A stretch of DNA of 6,668 nt from Clostridiales bacterium (GTDB taxonomy: Bacteria > Bacillota_B > Dehalobacteriia > UBA4068). Each line of letters starts with the position of its first letter. Position 1 is the stretch's first letter. Positions 1 through 6,121 of the stretch are shown in pieces. A program made the translations under genes and the position numbers. Where the stretch lies: the NCBI GenBank assembly GCA_009782975.1, contig WRIA01000029.1, forward strand, positions 1 through 6,668, given 5' to 3'. The notes beneath the pieces were generated by a model. That model saw only the letters and a program-made list of their open reading frames with translations. It was not told the origin of the DNA and ran no database searches.

Positions 1-697
1 CAAAATCGCGCAAACGGCGCAGCAGGCGGTTGGCAATGCGCGGCGTGCCCCGGGAGCGGCGGCATATCTCCCGCGCCCCGGCCTCTTCCAGCGGCACGGC
101 AAACAGCTTTGCCGTACGGCGCACTATTTTAAGCAAATCTTCCTCGCCGTAATATTCCAAACGGCAGATAACGCCGAAACGGTCGCGCAAGGGCGCGGTA
201 AGCATACCGGCGCGGGTGGTGGCACCGATAAGGGTAAAAGGCGGAAGATCCAGCCTAAGGGTACGCGCGCTGGGGCCTTTGCCCAGGATGATATCCAGGC
301 AATAATCTTCCATAGCCGGGTACAGAACTTCCTCCACGGCGCGGTTAAGGCGGTGTATCTCGTCTATAAATAAGATATCCCTCGGGCTTAAGCTGGTGAT
401 GATGGCCGCCAGGTCGCCGGGGCGCTCCAAAGCCGGGCCGCTGGTGGTGCGGATATTGGCGTTAAGCTCGGCGGCAATGATGTTGGCCAGGGTAGTCTTG
501 CCCAGGCCCGGCGGCCCGTACAGCAGCACATGATCCAGTGCCTCGCCACGCATAAGCGCCGCCTGCACAAATACAGCGATATTATTCTTTACCTGCTCCT
601 GCCCTATATATTCGGAGAGCGAAGCGGGGCGGATATGCCATTCGTTTTCCAAATCCTCCCGCTTTAGCTGCGAAGATACCAATCTTTCTTCTTCCAC
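1..697 (-). CDS. ruvB: Holliday junction branch migration helicase RuvB (partial, C-terminus beyond left edge)
   Basis: RuvB is the hexameric AAA+ motor that, loaded by RuvA, drives branch migration of Holliday junctions in the cytoplasm. About 232 residues of the usual 330-340 are visible. Seen motifs: the RuvB N-terminal signature [11 protein letters not shown] (23-33), Walker [10 protein letters not shown] (61-69), Walker [11 protein letters not shown] (108-117), the segment after [12 protein letters not shown] that carries the RuvA-contacting hairpin, sensor 1 GATTRAG (158-164), the arginine-finger region PLRDRFG (169-175) and sensor 2 RGTPR (216-220). The winged-helix DNA-binding domain lies outside the window. 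No ATG fits; I chose the GTG at 697 because an AGAGGA Shine-Dalgarno lies about 10 bases upstream, whereas the in-frame GTG at 706 is too close to it. An in-frame stop lies just upstream. The gene is downstream of ruvC and ruvA but separated from ruvA by a lipoprotein gene, and may have its own promoter or depend on read-through. Confidence 0.97.
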   Translation of the reverse strand, partial: MEEERLVSSQLKREDLENEWHIRPASLSEYIGQEQVKNNIAVFVQAALMRGEALDHVLLYGPPGLGKTTLANIIAAELNANIRTTSGPALERPGDLAAIITSLSPRDILFIDEIHRLNRAVEEVLYPAMEDYCLDIILGKGPSARTLRLDLPPFTLIGATTRAGMLTAPLRDRFGVICRLEYYGEEDLLKIVRRTAKLFAVPLEEAGAREICRRSRGTPRIANRLLRRLRDF

Positions 698-760
698 GCT
701 GTACACATCCTCTTTTTATTTTCCAAGATACTACATTTGCGTTGTACCTAACAGATGCCT

Positions 761-1126
761 TTAATAGACTATTTGCAGTATGCCCCACTTCCCGTTTTTT
801 TGCACCCAAGCCAAACCTTCGCTGAAAAATGTTGCGCTATTATACTCAACAGGCACAACCACCTGGCCTGTTTCATCTATAAAGCCATATTTGCCGTTCT
901 TAGAAACCCGCGCCAAACCATCTCTAAAACGCATATCATTCTCCGTATTATAGCTGCTGACTTCTGCCTCCGGCGCTAAATCGTTGGTAAATATGTTTTC
1001 TTCAGCTAAATAGGCAGTATCGCCACTTTCGTATTCCCCGTATTCACTTACACCGCTATTATTGCAGGAAACCAGCAATAACAGCAAGGCGCATAACAAT
1101 ATAGAGGTCAACATCCTTTTTGACAC
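761..1126 (-). CDS. Small WG-repeat lipoprotein lying between ruvA and ruvB
   Basis: This 121-residue protein starts with a signal sequence: basic SKR, a hydrophobic leucine-rich stretch (7-19) and a lipobox LVSC with the lipidated cysteine at 21, so it should be a membrane-anchored lipoprotein facing outwards. Residues 22-62 are acidic and low in complexity. Residues 67-117 hold about one and a half WG repeats ([16 protein letters not shown], then [13 protein letters not shown]), a family of beta-rich repeats of mostly unknown function that probably mediate binding. The GTG at 1126 is preferred because GAGGG lies about 8 bases upstream; the ATG at 1114 has a purine run directly against it. 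The C-terminus stops within the second repeat; neighbouring frames do not continue the repeat, so this looks like a natural end and not a frameshift. It lies 71 bases after ruvA and 63 bases before ruvB on the same strand. A role in recombination is not implied by the sequence. Confidence 0.85.
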   Translation of the reverse strand: MSKRMLTSILLCALLLLLVSCNNSGVSEYGEYESGDTAYLAEENIFTNDLAPEAEVSSYNTENDMRFRDGLARVSKNGKYGFIDETGQVVVPVEYNSATFFSEGLAWVQKNGKWGILQIVY

Positions 1127-1181
1127 ACTTTAGCCCTCAACAAAAAGGTCAACTTTTATTATGCATTAGATTACTTGTTTA

Positions 1182-1197
1182 CTGTTTTACTAAACAG
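1182..1197 (-). repeat. Short hairpin immediately after the ruvA stop codon
   Basis: A perfect 6-base inverted repeat (CTGTTT / AAACAG) with a 4-base loop begins two bases after the ruvA stop. It is AT-rich and has no T-run on the minus-strand side, so it is a poor intrinsic terminator. It could stabilise the upstream ruvC-ruvA transcript end or be incidental. The 71-base gap around it is clearly more AT-rich than ruvA. Confidence 0.4.
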
Positions 1198-1198
1198 A

Positions 1199-1822
1199 TC
1201 AACCTTGAACGGCCAGCTTAAGAGCCTCCTGCACCAGTTGAGCCGGTAGTGCGCTTTCTCCCAGGTTTTTGTAAGCCTGTAAGGCTAAAGCGCGGCCTTC
1301 CGCCCCGCGATACCCCAGTTGTTCCAAAGCGGCCAGCAGATCCCCATAGGCGGAAGGCATAGCTGTGTTAAGCGTAGCGGAAAGGCCCATGCCATCCCCC
1401 GCACCGGCTTGGCCAAAAGGCAGGGCAAATTTATCCTTCAAATCTACCACCAGGCGTTGAGCCGTCTTTTTACCTACTCCCGGCACCTGACAAAACAGAT
1501 CGAAATTGCCTTCGGCCAGGGCCCGCATTATATTACCGGCGCTTATATTATCTACTATTGCCAAGGCTGTCTTTGCGCCAATGCCGGAAACAGCCAGCAA
1601 ATGTCTGAACAATACCAGTTGCTCCTCCTGGCAAAAGCCGTACAACTGCCAGGCATCCTCCCGTATCTGTAAATGCGTGTGCAGCATTATCTCCTGGCCT
1701 ATAACAGGGCGGGGGTTTATGTGCTTCAGCGGGGCCAAGACCAAAAAACCCAGGCCACCCATTTCTATTATAAGGCTGTCCTCGTTTACGGCAAATATAT
1801 TGCCGCGTACAAAAGCTATCAT
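1199..1822 (-). CDS. ruvA: Holliday junction branch migration complex subunit RuvA
   Basis: RuvA binds the four-way junction as a tetramer, holds it in open square form and recruits RuvB. The protein is 207 residues, normal for the family. Domain I (about 1-62) has the OB-fold start MIAFVRGNIF and ends in LQIREDAWQLYGF, with E55 and D56 at the positions of the acidic pin. Domain II has two helix-hairpin-helix motifs, VSGIGAKTALAIV (78-90) and VPGVGKKTAQRLV (113-125), which grip the junction backbone. A glycine/alanine-rich linker (about 136-150) leads to the C-terminal three-helix domain III (about 157-205, containing LEQLGYRGAEGRAL), which contacts RuvB. The ATG start overlaps the ruvC stop as ATGA, and GGGGAGG lies 4 bases upstream, so translation is probably coupled to ruvC. 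Confidence 0.98.
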   Translation of the reverse strand: MIAFVRGNIFAVNEDSLIIEMGGLGFLVLAPLKHINPRPVIGQEIMLHTHLQIREDAWQLYGFCQEEQLVLFRHLLAVSGIGAKTALAIVDNISAGNIMRALAEGNFDLFCQVPGVGKKTAQRLVVDLKDKFALPFGQAGAGDGMGLSATLNTAMPSAYGDLLAALEQLGYRGAEGRALALQAYKNLGESALPAQLVQEALKLAVQG

Positions 1823-2331
1823 ACGTCCTCCCCTTTAGCGCTCTCACCCCGCAAGACCCTTGTAAGCAAAAATTGTGCGTGGGTAAGCGCCAAAGCCAGC
1901 GCGTCGGCTGCGTCGTCGGATTTAGGCGGCGCTTTCATTTGCAGAAGCCGCGCTACCATAAATTGTATCTGATGTTTTTCGGCGCGGCCATAGCCCACTA
2001 TGCTTTGTTTTACCTGCAAAGGCGTGTATTCCGCCACATCCAGGCCATTTTGCGCGCAGGCCAGCAACAGTACGCCGCGGGCTTGCCCCACCGGTATGGC
2101 GGTGGTGGCGTTACGGTTGAAAAAAAGCTTTTCTACAGCCACCTGCTCCGGCTTGCCCTCCGCCAGCAGTTGCATCATACCGCTATGCAATTTTTCCAGG
2201 CGCCTGGGCGCAGATAAGCCGGGCGTGGTGCGAATGCAGCCGTAATCCAGCAAGCGGCAACGGCTGCCGATGGCCTCTATAAGGCCATAGCCTGTAATGG
2301 CCGTGCCGGGGTCTATGCCCAATATTATCAC
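1819..2331 (-). CDS. ruvC: Holliday junction resolvase RuvC
   Basis: RuvC is the dimeric, Mg-dependent endonuclease that nicks two opposite strands of a Holliday junction. The 170-residue protein is the usual size. The RNase H-like core starts IILGIDPGTAITGYG with catalytic D7; the second acidic residue is E67 in VAVEKLFFNRN, whose aromatic residues line the junction; the last pair is D140 and D143 in SDDAADALALALTH. All four catalytic carboxylates are therefore present. The start is a GTG at 2331, preceded by GGAGG with a 9-base spacer. It is the first gene of the minus-strand ruv operon, and its last bases overlap ruvA by 4. It is divergent from the tRNA-Arg gene. Confidence 0.98.
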   Translation of the reverse strand: MIILGIDPGTAITGYGLIEAIGSRCRLLDYGCIRTTPGLSAPRRLEKLHSGMMQLLAEGKPEQVAVEKLFFNRNATTAIPVGQARGVLLLACAQNGLDVAEYTPLQVKQSIVGYGRAEKHQIQFMVARLLQMKAPPKSDDAADALALALTHAQFLLTRVLRGESAKGEDV

Positions 2332-2379
2332 GCAATGCGCCCTCCAAAGCCAACATATTTTGTGCCTTGACTATAACTG

Positions 2380-2410
2380 ATTCTACAATAAAACCGCATT
2401 ATCCTGCCAA
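2380..2410 (-). promoter_or_regulatory. Possible sigma-A-type promoter for the ruvCA operon
   Basis: On the minus strand TTGGCA (2410-2405) is followed after 19 bases by TAGAAT (2385-2380). Both hexamers are one or two bases from consensus but the spacer is longer than the optimum of 17. Transcription would start around 2373 and give a leader of about 40 bases before the ruvC GTG. No LexA-like operator of the Bacillota type (GAACN4GTTC) was seen by eye. This is a weak call. Confidence 0.3.
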
Positions 2411-2489
2411 GATAGAGGTCGGCGGCCGGAACCGGAGCCAGAAAAAGATGCCGTATCGTATTGCGCGGCATAAGAATGGGAGAAAATAA

Positions 2490-2518
2490 TTGACATCCGG
2501 CCTGGGTTGAGATAAAAT
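2490..2518 (+). promoter_or_regulatory. Strong sigma-A-type promoter for tRNA-Arg(CCG)
   Basis: TTGACA at 2490-2495 is a perfect -35 hexamer and TAAAAT at 2513-2518 is a one-mismatch -10 hexamer; the spacer is exactly 17 bases. The expected start near 2525 gives a short 5' leader of about a dozen bases before the tRNA at 2538, which is typical of tRNA genes. Because no clear terminator lies between the tRNA and purC, this promoter may also feed purC and the glyoxalase gene. Confidence 0.8.
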
Positions 2519-2537
2519 AAGACCTGCAAATGCTCTT

Positions 2538-2612
2538 GCGCCCGTAGCTCAGTGGATAGAGCACCGGCCTCCGGAGCCGGGTGCGTGGGTTCGATCCCCG
2601 TCGGGCGTACCA
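2538..2612 (+). tRNA. tRNA-Arg, anticodon CCG (reads CGG)
   Basis: A complete class I cloverleaf can be drawn. The acceptor stem pairs GCGCCCG with CGGGCGT (closing pair is G-U), the D arm is GCTC...GAGC, the anticodon stem CCGGC/GCCGG holds the loop CTCCGGA with anticodon CCG, the variable region is 4 bases, and the T arm has loop TTCGATC with stem GTGGG/CCCGT containing two G-U pairs. The discriminator base is A and the CCA tail is encoded (2610-2612). The CCG anticodon gives arginine on CGG codons. Confidence 0.95.
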
Positions 2613-2613
2613 T

Positions 2614-2658
2614 TATGAGTGTCGTTATAGGATTTAGCTTCCTATAAGGACACTCATA
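2614..2658 (+). repeat. Long near-perfect hairpin between tRNA-Arg and purC
   Basis: Bases 2614-2623 pair with 2649-2658, a single G-G mismatch follows (2624/2648), and 2625-2632 pair with 2640-2647, leaving a 7-base loop. That makes 18 base pairs in a stem that begins one base after the tRNA CCA. The 3' side is followed by ATTTGCGG and not by a long T-run, so it is an imperfect intrinsic terminator. It may define the tRNA 3' trailer for processing, partly stop transcription, protect the purC mRNA 5' end, or be a small palindromic repeat element. It lies 30 bases before the purC start and does not cover its ribosome binding site. Confidence 0.75.
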
Positions 2659-2688
2659 TTTGCGGTATTTATATTAAGGAGGAAAATC

Positions 2689-3384
2689 ATGAAAACTATC
2701 TATTCGGGCAAGACAAAAAATGTTCTTTTCGATGAAGTGACCGGCGATTATTTTTTATTTTTTAAAGATGACGCCACCGGCGAAAACGGTGTCTTTGATC
2801 CCGGCTCCAATACTGTGGGCGGCAGCGTTTTTGGCAAAGGAAAAACCGGGCTTGCCATATCAAAATATTTTTTTGAAATAATGAAAGCAAACGGCATACC
2901 CACGCATTATTTGGGCGCGGATATCGAGCAGGGCCTTATGAAAGTGCGCAATGTCACCGTTCCTGCCCTTGAATTCGTGCTGCGCTACTTTACGGCAGGC
3001 AGTATGTGCCGCAGATTCACTATCGAAAAGGGCATACCCTTTGATCCCCCGTATCCGGAAGTTACACTAAAAGACGACGACCAGGGAGACCCGCTTATAA
3101 GTGAAAGGCTTTGTTTAATGAAAGGCCTGTTAAAAGAGGGTGAATACGATAAATTGCTTGAACTTTTGGCAAAAGTCGGCGATGTTTTGCGTAATGAATT
3201 AAACTGTTTTGGCCTGACTCTTATAGATTTTAAAATCGAATTTGGCCTTGACGAAGACCGGCAAATATATATAGCGGACGAAATTACGCCGGATATCTGG
3301 CGTGTACAGGATGAACACGGCAATATCCCCGATCAGATAGAATGCGCCAAACTAATCCTTGCCAAAATAGAAGCTAAAAAGTAA
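2689..3384 (+). CDS. purC: Phosphoribosylaminoimidazole-succinocarboxamide synthase (SAICAR synthase), divergent type
   Basis: PurC joins CAIR and aspartate with ATP to make SAICAR in de novo purine synthesis. The protein is 231 residues, close to the family's usual 230-240. Motifs in order: YSGKTK (5-10) in the phosphate loop, FKDDAT (25-30), GKGKTG (49-54), PTHYLG (71-76), LRYFTAGS (98-105), GDPLIS (133-138), DFKIEFG (180-186) and DEITPDIWR (197-205). The region GENGVFDPGSNTVGGSVFGKG (31-51) is unlike the short FNG...GKG loop of classical PurC and resembles a clostridial subgroup; the usual VVRNxAAGS is VLRYFTAGS here. The start is supported by a full AAGGAGG 6 bases upstream of the ATG. 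No other pur gene is next to it, so the rest of the pathway must be elsewhere. It may be transcribed with the upstream tRNA. The assignment to PurC is firm; its kinetics could differ. Confidence 0.92.
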   Translation: MKTIYSGKTKNVLFDEVTGDYFLFFKDDATGENGVFDPGSNTVGGSVFGKGKTGLAISKYFFEIMKANGIPTHYLGADIEQGLMKVRNVTVPALEFVLRYFTAGSMCRRFTIEKGIPFDPPYPEVTLKDDDQGDPLISERLCLMKGLLKEGEYDKLLELLAKVGDVLRNELNCFGLTLIDFKIEFGLDEDRQIYIADEITPDIWRVQDEHGNIPDQIECAKLILAKIEAKK

Positions 3385-3495
3385 GAATTGCCTGCTTATA
3401 CAGGAATGATCCGGTATACGGAAAAGCTTCGGGTCTTTGCTATATGCATACGTTAGCCGCTACGGTAAAACAGATTTGATGAAGGGGGCCAAAAA

Positions 3496-3861
3496 ATGAT
3501 TTTTCGTATAGACCATACCAATATTAATGTCACTGATATAGAGGCCAGCCTGACCTTTTACGAAAAAGCATTGGGGCTTACGGAATACAAAAGAAAAACC
3601 GGTGATGGTTATACACTGGCTTTTTTAAAAAATGAAGAAGCCGGCTATAGTCTAGAGCTTACCTGCCTTTCCGATCACCCGCAAAAGTACGATCTGGGCG
3701 AAAACGAATCCCACATAGCATTTAAAACAGACGATTATAACGCAGCCTATAAGCATCACCGGGAAATGGGCTGTATCTGCTTTGAAAACAAGGAGATGGG
3801 GCTGTACTTTATCGAGGATCCGGATGGGTACTGGCTGGAGATATTATCGGAAAAACGCTGA
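3496..3861 (+). CDS. Glyoxalase/VOC-fold metalloenzyme (lactoylglutathione lyase-like)
   Basis: This 121-residue protein is a single glyoxalase I-like unit made of two beta-alpha-beta-beta-beta modules (about 1-58 and 68-121). The four expected metal ligands are at the right places: H7 (IDHTNINV), E54 (SLELTCL), H73 (SHIAFKTDD) and E115 (YWLEIL), so it should bind a divalent metal such as Ni, Co or Mn. The closing motif FIEDPDGYWLEIL is typical of bacterial GloA-type proteins that isomerise the methylglyoxal-thiol adduct. Many Bacillota lack glutathione, so the thiol cofactor and even the substrate are uncertain; other VOC activities remain possible. The ATG is preceded by AAGGGGG with 7 bases of spacing. 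It lies 111 bases after purC; that gap shows only two 4-base-pair mini-hairpins and no clear promoter, so it may be co-transcribed with purC. Confidence 0.85.
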   Translation: MIFRIDHTNINVTDIEASLTFYEKALGLTEYKRKTGDGYTLAFLKNEEAGYSLELTCLSDHPQKYDLGENESHIAFKTDDYNAAYKHHREMGCICFENKEMGLYFIEDPDGYWLEILSEKR

Positions 3862-3885
3862 ACCTCTACTTTACCATGCCCGCAA

Positions 3886-3921
3886 AAAAACCACTTTGCT
3901 CATATTGCTAAAGTGGTTTTT
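3886..3921 (+). terminator. Bidirectional intrinsic terminator between convergent operons
   Basis: Bases 3886-3897 (AAAAACCACTTT) pair perfectly with 3910-3921, giving a 12-base-pair stem and a 12-base loop, followed on the plus strand by TCTTTTTTAATTTTT. On the minus strand the same hairpin is followed by a run of seven T, so it can end both the purC-glyoxalase transcript and the helicase loader-HAD-nitrilase-SH3 transcript. Confidence 0.9.
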
Positions 3922-3944
3922 CTTTTTTAATTTTTGCACAGCGT

Positions 3945-4595
3945 CTAAAGCAGCAGCATATTGATGAGCATTTGCTGCACCACATTCAAGTATTCGCTTT
4001 TTATGTAGGCCACACCGGCCACGCCTTCTTCGTATTCTACCTTAGTCCAACTGCCGTCGCCCGCGCCCTGGGCAAGCACCACAAATTTATCGCCTTTATT
4101 TGCCCGGCCTACCCGCTGGCTTTGAGCATTGGGCTCGGAACGTATATTAAGCACGCTATCCACATTTACCACAGAGCCTATGGATATCACCATGTCCTCC
4201 GCCATTTCCTTTGTCTCCAGATAATCGGAGTGTATAAAGGCGCTTTTGCCCTCAAAGCGTACCTCGTACCAAGTTCCGCCATTACTGCCGGTTATAGTAC
4301 CGCTTTTAAGGATGAGCAGCATATCCCCGCGGGAAACTTTACCCACAGAAGCGCTGTCTGTGGCGGCCGCGGCGCGCACATTTACAGCCTCCCTAAGCAC
4401 ATAACCCACCAAAATAGGGGCGTTGGTCTGCTCCGGCAGCTCGTCCGGCAGTTCGTCCGGTATTTCGTCTATCGCTGCCGGCGGCGTATCGTCCTCCGGC
4501 GGCGGCGGTTCCGTTTCTTTCCTTTTACCGCAACTGTGCAGCAGCAACCCCAAAGCAATGCTCACCACTACCACCAATAAAGCTAACCTTTTCAT
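3945..4595 (-). CDS. Lipoprotein with two bacterial SH3 (SH3b) domains
   Basis: The 216-residue protein has a signal sequence (KR, then a hydrophobic stretch 4-19) ending LLLHSC, with the probable lipidated cysteine at 22; histidine at the -2 site is unusual but the context is convincing. Residues 23-58 form a proline- and acid-rich linker with a DE(I/L)P repeat. Two SH3b domains follow: about 62-127 (AVNVRAAAATDSASVGKV...WYEVRFEGKSAFIHSDYLE) and about 138-204 (VLNIRSEPNAQSQRVGRA...WTKVEYEEGVAGVAYIKSEYLN). Both have the NVR/NIR start, the W(Y/T)xV strand and the final sheet of the fold, which often binds peptidoglycan or targets envelope enzymes. There is no catalytic domain, so it is probably an envelope-binding accessory protein. 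The ATG is preceded by AAGGAGG with 5 bases spacing. It is the last gene of the minus-strand operon, 21 bases after the nitrilase gene, and ends near the shared terminator. Confidence 0.87.
   Translation of the reverse strand: MKRLALLVVVVSIALGLLLHSCGKRKETEPPPPEDDTPPAAIDEIPDELPDELPEQTNAPILVGYVLREAVNVRAAAATDSASVGKVSRGDMLLILKSGTITGSNGGTWYEVRFEGKSAFIHSDYLETKEMAEDMVISIGSVVNVDSVLNIRSEPNAQSQRVGRANKGDKFVVLAQGAGDGSWTKVEYEEGVAGVAYIKSEYLNVVQQMLINMLLL
4432..4467 (-). repeat. Three 12-base tandem units in the lipoprotein linker
   Basis: Three consecutive 12-base units (plus-strand form TCCGGCAGCTCG, TCCGGCAGTTCG, TCCGGTATTTCG) code for the DE(I/L)P repeats of the lipoprotein linker. The first two differ at one base. 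In-frame units like this can expand or shrink without disrupting the gene and change the reach of the SH3b domains. Confidence 0.7.
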
Positions 4596-4616
4596 AGCTG
4601 CCTCCTTCCGTAATAG

Positions 4617-5396
4617 CTATAGCTGGCTATTATCTATCTCGTCCAAAATATTGCGCCTGTTGTTAAGTATATTGCGCTCACCACGCACACTGGCAAGGCT
4701 GTGCATATCCAGTTCCGCCAGTAGCACCTCGTCTTTTGACCCGGCCTCCGCCAGTACGCGGCCATCCGGGGAGATTATCAGGGATAAGCCGGCCGCCGCG
4801 TTTAGCGCCTGATTGGCCATAATAACGAAGCAACTGTTTTCCAGCGCCCTGGCTCTGGCCAAAAGACGTACTTCCTCTGCGGTTTTTTCGACCATCGCGG
4901 GCATTGCCAAAAGTTGTGCGCCGCGCAGGGCCAGGTTGCGCGTAAACTCCGGGAAGTAAACATCGTAGCAGCTTATGATGCCTACGCGCAGGCCGGAGTA
5001 TTCCGTTATAGTCCATTCGTCTCCGGGGAAAAAAATCTCTTCCTCTTTTAAGGGGCAAAGATGGGTCTTACGGTATTTGGCGGCTATTTCCCCGGTTTCG
5101 CTGATAGCCGCCGTAGTATTGTAAAGGCGGCCGTCCCTTTTTTCGGCCAGGGAACCGCTTACTATGAATACCTGCCTTTCTTTGGCCAGCCGCCGCAACA
5201 GGCTTACGGTAGCGTCGCGCATGGTCTCCGCAAAATCCGGAACCTGTAGCGGATTAAAGCCTGCGGGCCAATATTCCGGCAGCACCAGCAAACGCGCGCC
5301 TTTATCCGCCGCCTCGTTTATAAGAGCGGCGGCTTTTTGCCGGTTGGCCTCGGGCGTGGCCGGTATTCCGGCAAACTGTATGGCCGCTACCTTCAC
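4617..5396 (-). CDS. Nitrilase-superfamily carbon-nitrogen hydrolase
   Basis: This 259-residue protein has the size of a single-domain amidase-type member of the nitrilase superfamily, enzymes that hydrolyse non-peptide C-N bonds through a cysteine acyl intermediate in the cytoplasm. The Glu-Lys-Cys triad is complete: E41 in VLPEYWPAGF, K110 in AAKYRKTHLCPL and C143 in VGIISCYDVYFPEF, followed by LALRGAQLLAMPA (155-167). ALENSCFVIMAN (184-195) and SLIISPDGRVLAEAG (204-218) are also standard family positions. The overall pattern is close to omega-amidase/Nit-like enzymes, but the substrate cannot be read from it. The start is GTG at 5396 and overlaps the HAD stop (GTGA), with GGAGG 7 bases upstream, so translational coupling is likely. 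The C-terminal tail lacks the usual RRPxLY ending. Confidence 0.93.
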   Translation of the reverse strand: MKVAAIQFAGIPATPEANRQKAAALINEAADKGARLLVLPEYWPAGFNPLQVPDFAETMRDATVSLLRRLAKERQVFIVSGSLAEKRDGRLYNTTAAISETGEIAAKYRKTHLCPLKEEEIFFPGDEWTITEYSGLRVGIISCYDVYFPEFTRNLALRGAQLLAMPAMVEKTAEEVRLLARARALENSCFVIMANQALNAAAGLSLIISPDGRVLAEAGSKDEVLLAELDMHSLASVRGERNILNNRRNILDEIDNSQL

Positions 5397-6121
5397 CGCG
5401 CCACCTCCGCTTTATGCAATATATCCGCAAACTGCCCTAAATTACTTATACTGTGGTATGGGCCGCAGGGCTTTTCGTCTTCGTAACTCCAACCGCCTGT
5501 TATAAGATGTACCGCGTTCAAACCGGCGCGGATGGCCGGATTGATATCATGCAGCAGGCTATTACCCACATACCAGGTAAAGGCCGGTTCCAGATTTTGT
5601 TCCTTTAGCAAAGCCATAAGCTCCGCGTCATTTTTTTCCCGCGATACCTTTACAACATCGAACATCCCCGCTAAATTACATAAATTCAGCCTTTGTTGCT
5701 GTATTTCCTGCTCTCCCTGAGTGAATAATATCAGTGTCCGACCGCCGCCTTCGGGCGAGCGCAGATGCTCCAGCAATTCCCGCCCTCCTTCCATCTCCCG
5801 GGGAGGGTTTACATAAGGCTGCCAGCCCAACAACAACAGCAGGCGCATTTCATTCGCGTCCGGCGCGCGGCCGTATTTACCGCAATAGCTTTCGTATGTT
5901 TGCAACAGCGCTAAAGGAAAGCACTCCGCGGCCATGTAGCCGACCCGGCGCACATTTAATATATCCCGCTCCCGCGCGGCAGGCAGCAAAGCCTCGTCGT
6001 ACAGGCCAAGCTCCGACATACGCGCGGCAAAGGAACTTTCCGCCAGCAAAAACTGCTCGTGGGAATATACCAGGGTATCGTCAAAATCGAAGATTATCCC
6101 ACCTTGTTTTAAACCTGCCAT
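5393..6121 (-). CDS. HAD-superfamily hydrolase (probable phosphatase)
   Basis: The 242-residue protein has the HAD core with a helical C1 cap. Motif I is IIFDFDDTLV (9-18) with nucleophile D12 and acid D14; the cap spans about 20-108; motif II is LILFTQG with T134; motif III is the lysine of SREKND (K163); motif IV is YVGNSLLHDINPA (184-196). Motif IV reads GNS where GDS is common, but the second acidic residue D192 remains, so metal binding is probably kept. HAD enzymes of this size mostly remove phosphate from small metabolites; the substrate is not identifiable. The ATG lies inside the end of the helicase-loader gene (13-base overlap), with AAGGAGG 13 bases upstream, a rather long spacing. 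The 3' end overlaps the nitrilase start by 4 bases, so the two enzymes are made together. Confidence 0.9.
   Translation of the reverse strand: MAGLKQGGIIFDFDDTLVYSHEQFLLAESSFAARMSELGLYDEALLPAARERDILNVRRVGYMAAECFPLALLQTYESYCGKYGRAPDANEMRLLLLLGWQPYVNPPREMEGGRELLEHLRSPEGGGRTLILFTQGEQEIQQQRLNLCNLAGMFDVVKVSREKNDAELMALLKEQNLEPAFTWYVGNSLLHDINPAIRAGLNAVHLITGGWSYEDEKPCGPYHSISNLGQFADILHKAEVAR

Noticed and set aside
698..1126. A frameshift truncating the WG-repeat lipoprotein.
   Set aside because: Reading on in the other frames after the stop gives no further WG repeat, so the short C-terminus seems natural.
2328..2613. Open frames on the minus strand across the ruvC upstream region and the tRNA.
   Set aside because: They are antisense to the tRNA and overlap its promoter; the apparent protein includes the reverse of the tRNA sequence, a familiar artefact.
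2613..2688. A purine riboswitch or PurR operator upstream of purC.
   Set aside because: The leader holds only one long hairpin; the three-way junction and conserved loops of purine riboswitches and the paired PurBox motifs are not present.
2538..3960. The tRNA-Arg gene as an integration site for an island containing purC and the glyoxalase gene.
   Set aside because: I saw no second copy of the tRNA 3' end downstream, and there is no integrase. The genes are metabolic and the block ends in an ordinary terminator.
3972..4580. A long open frame of 202 codons on the plus strand opposite the SH3b lipoprotein.
   Set aside because: It lies antisense to a gene with clear domains, has no ribosome binding site of note, and its protein has no recognisable motif.
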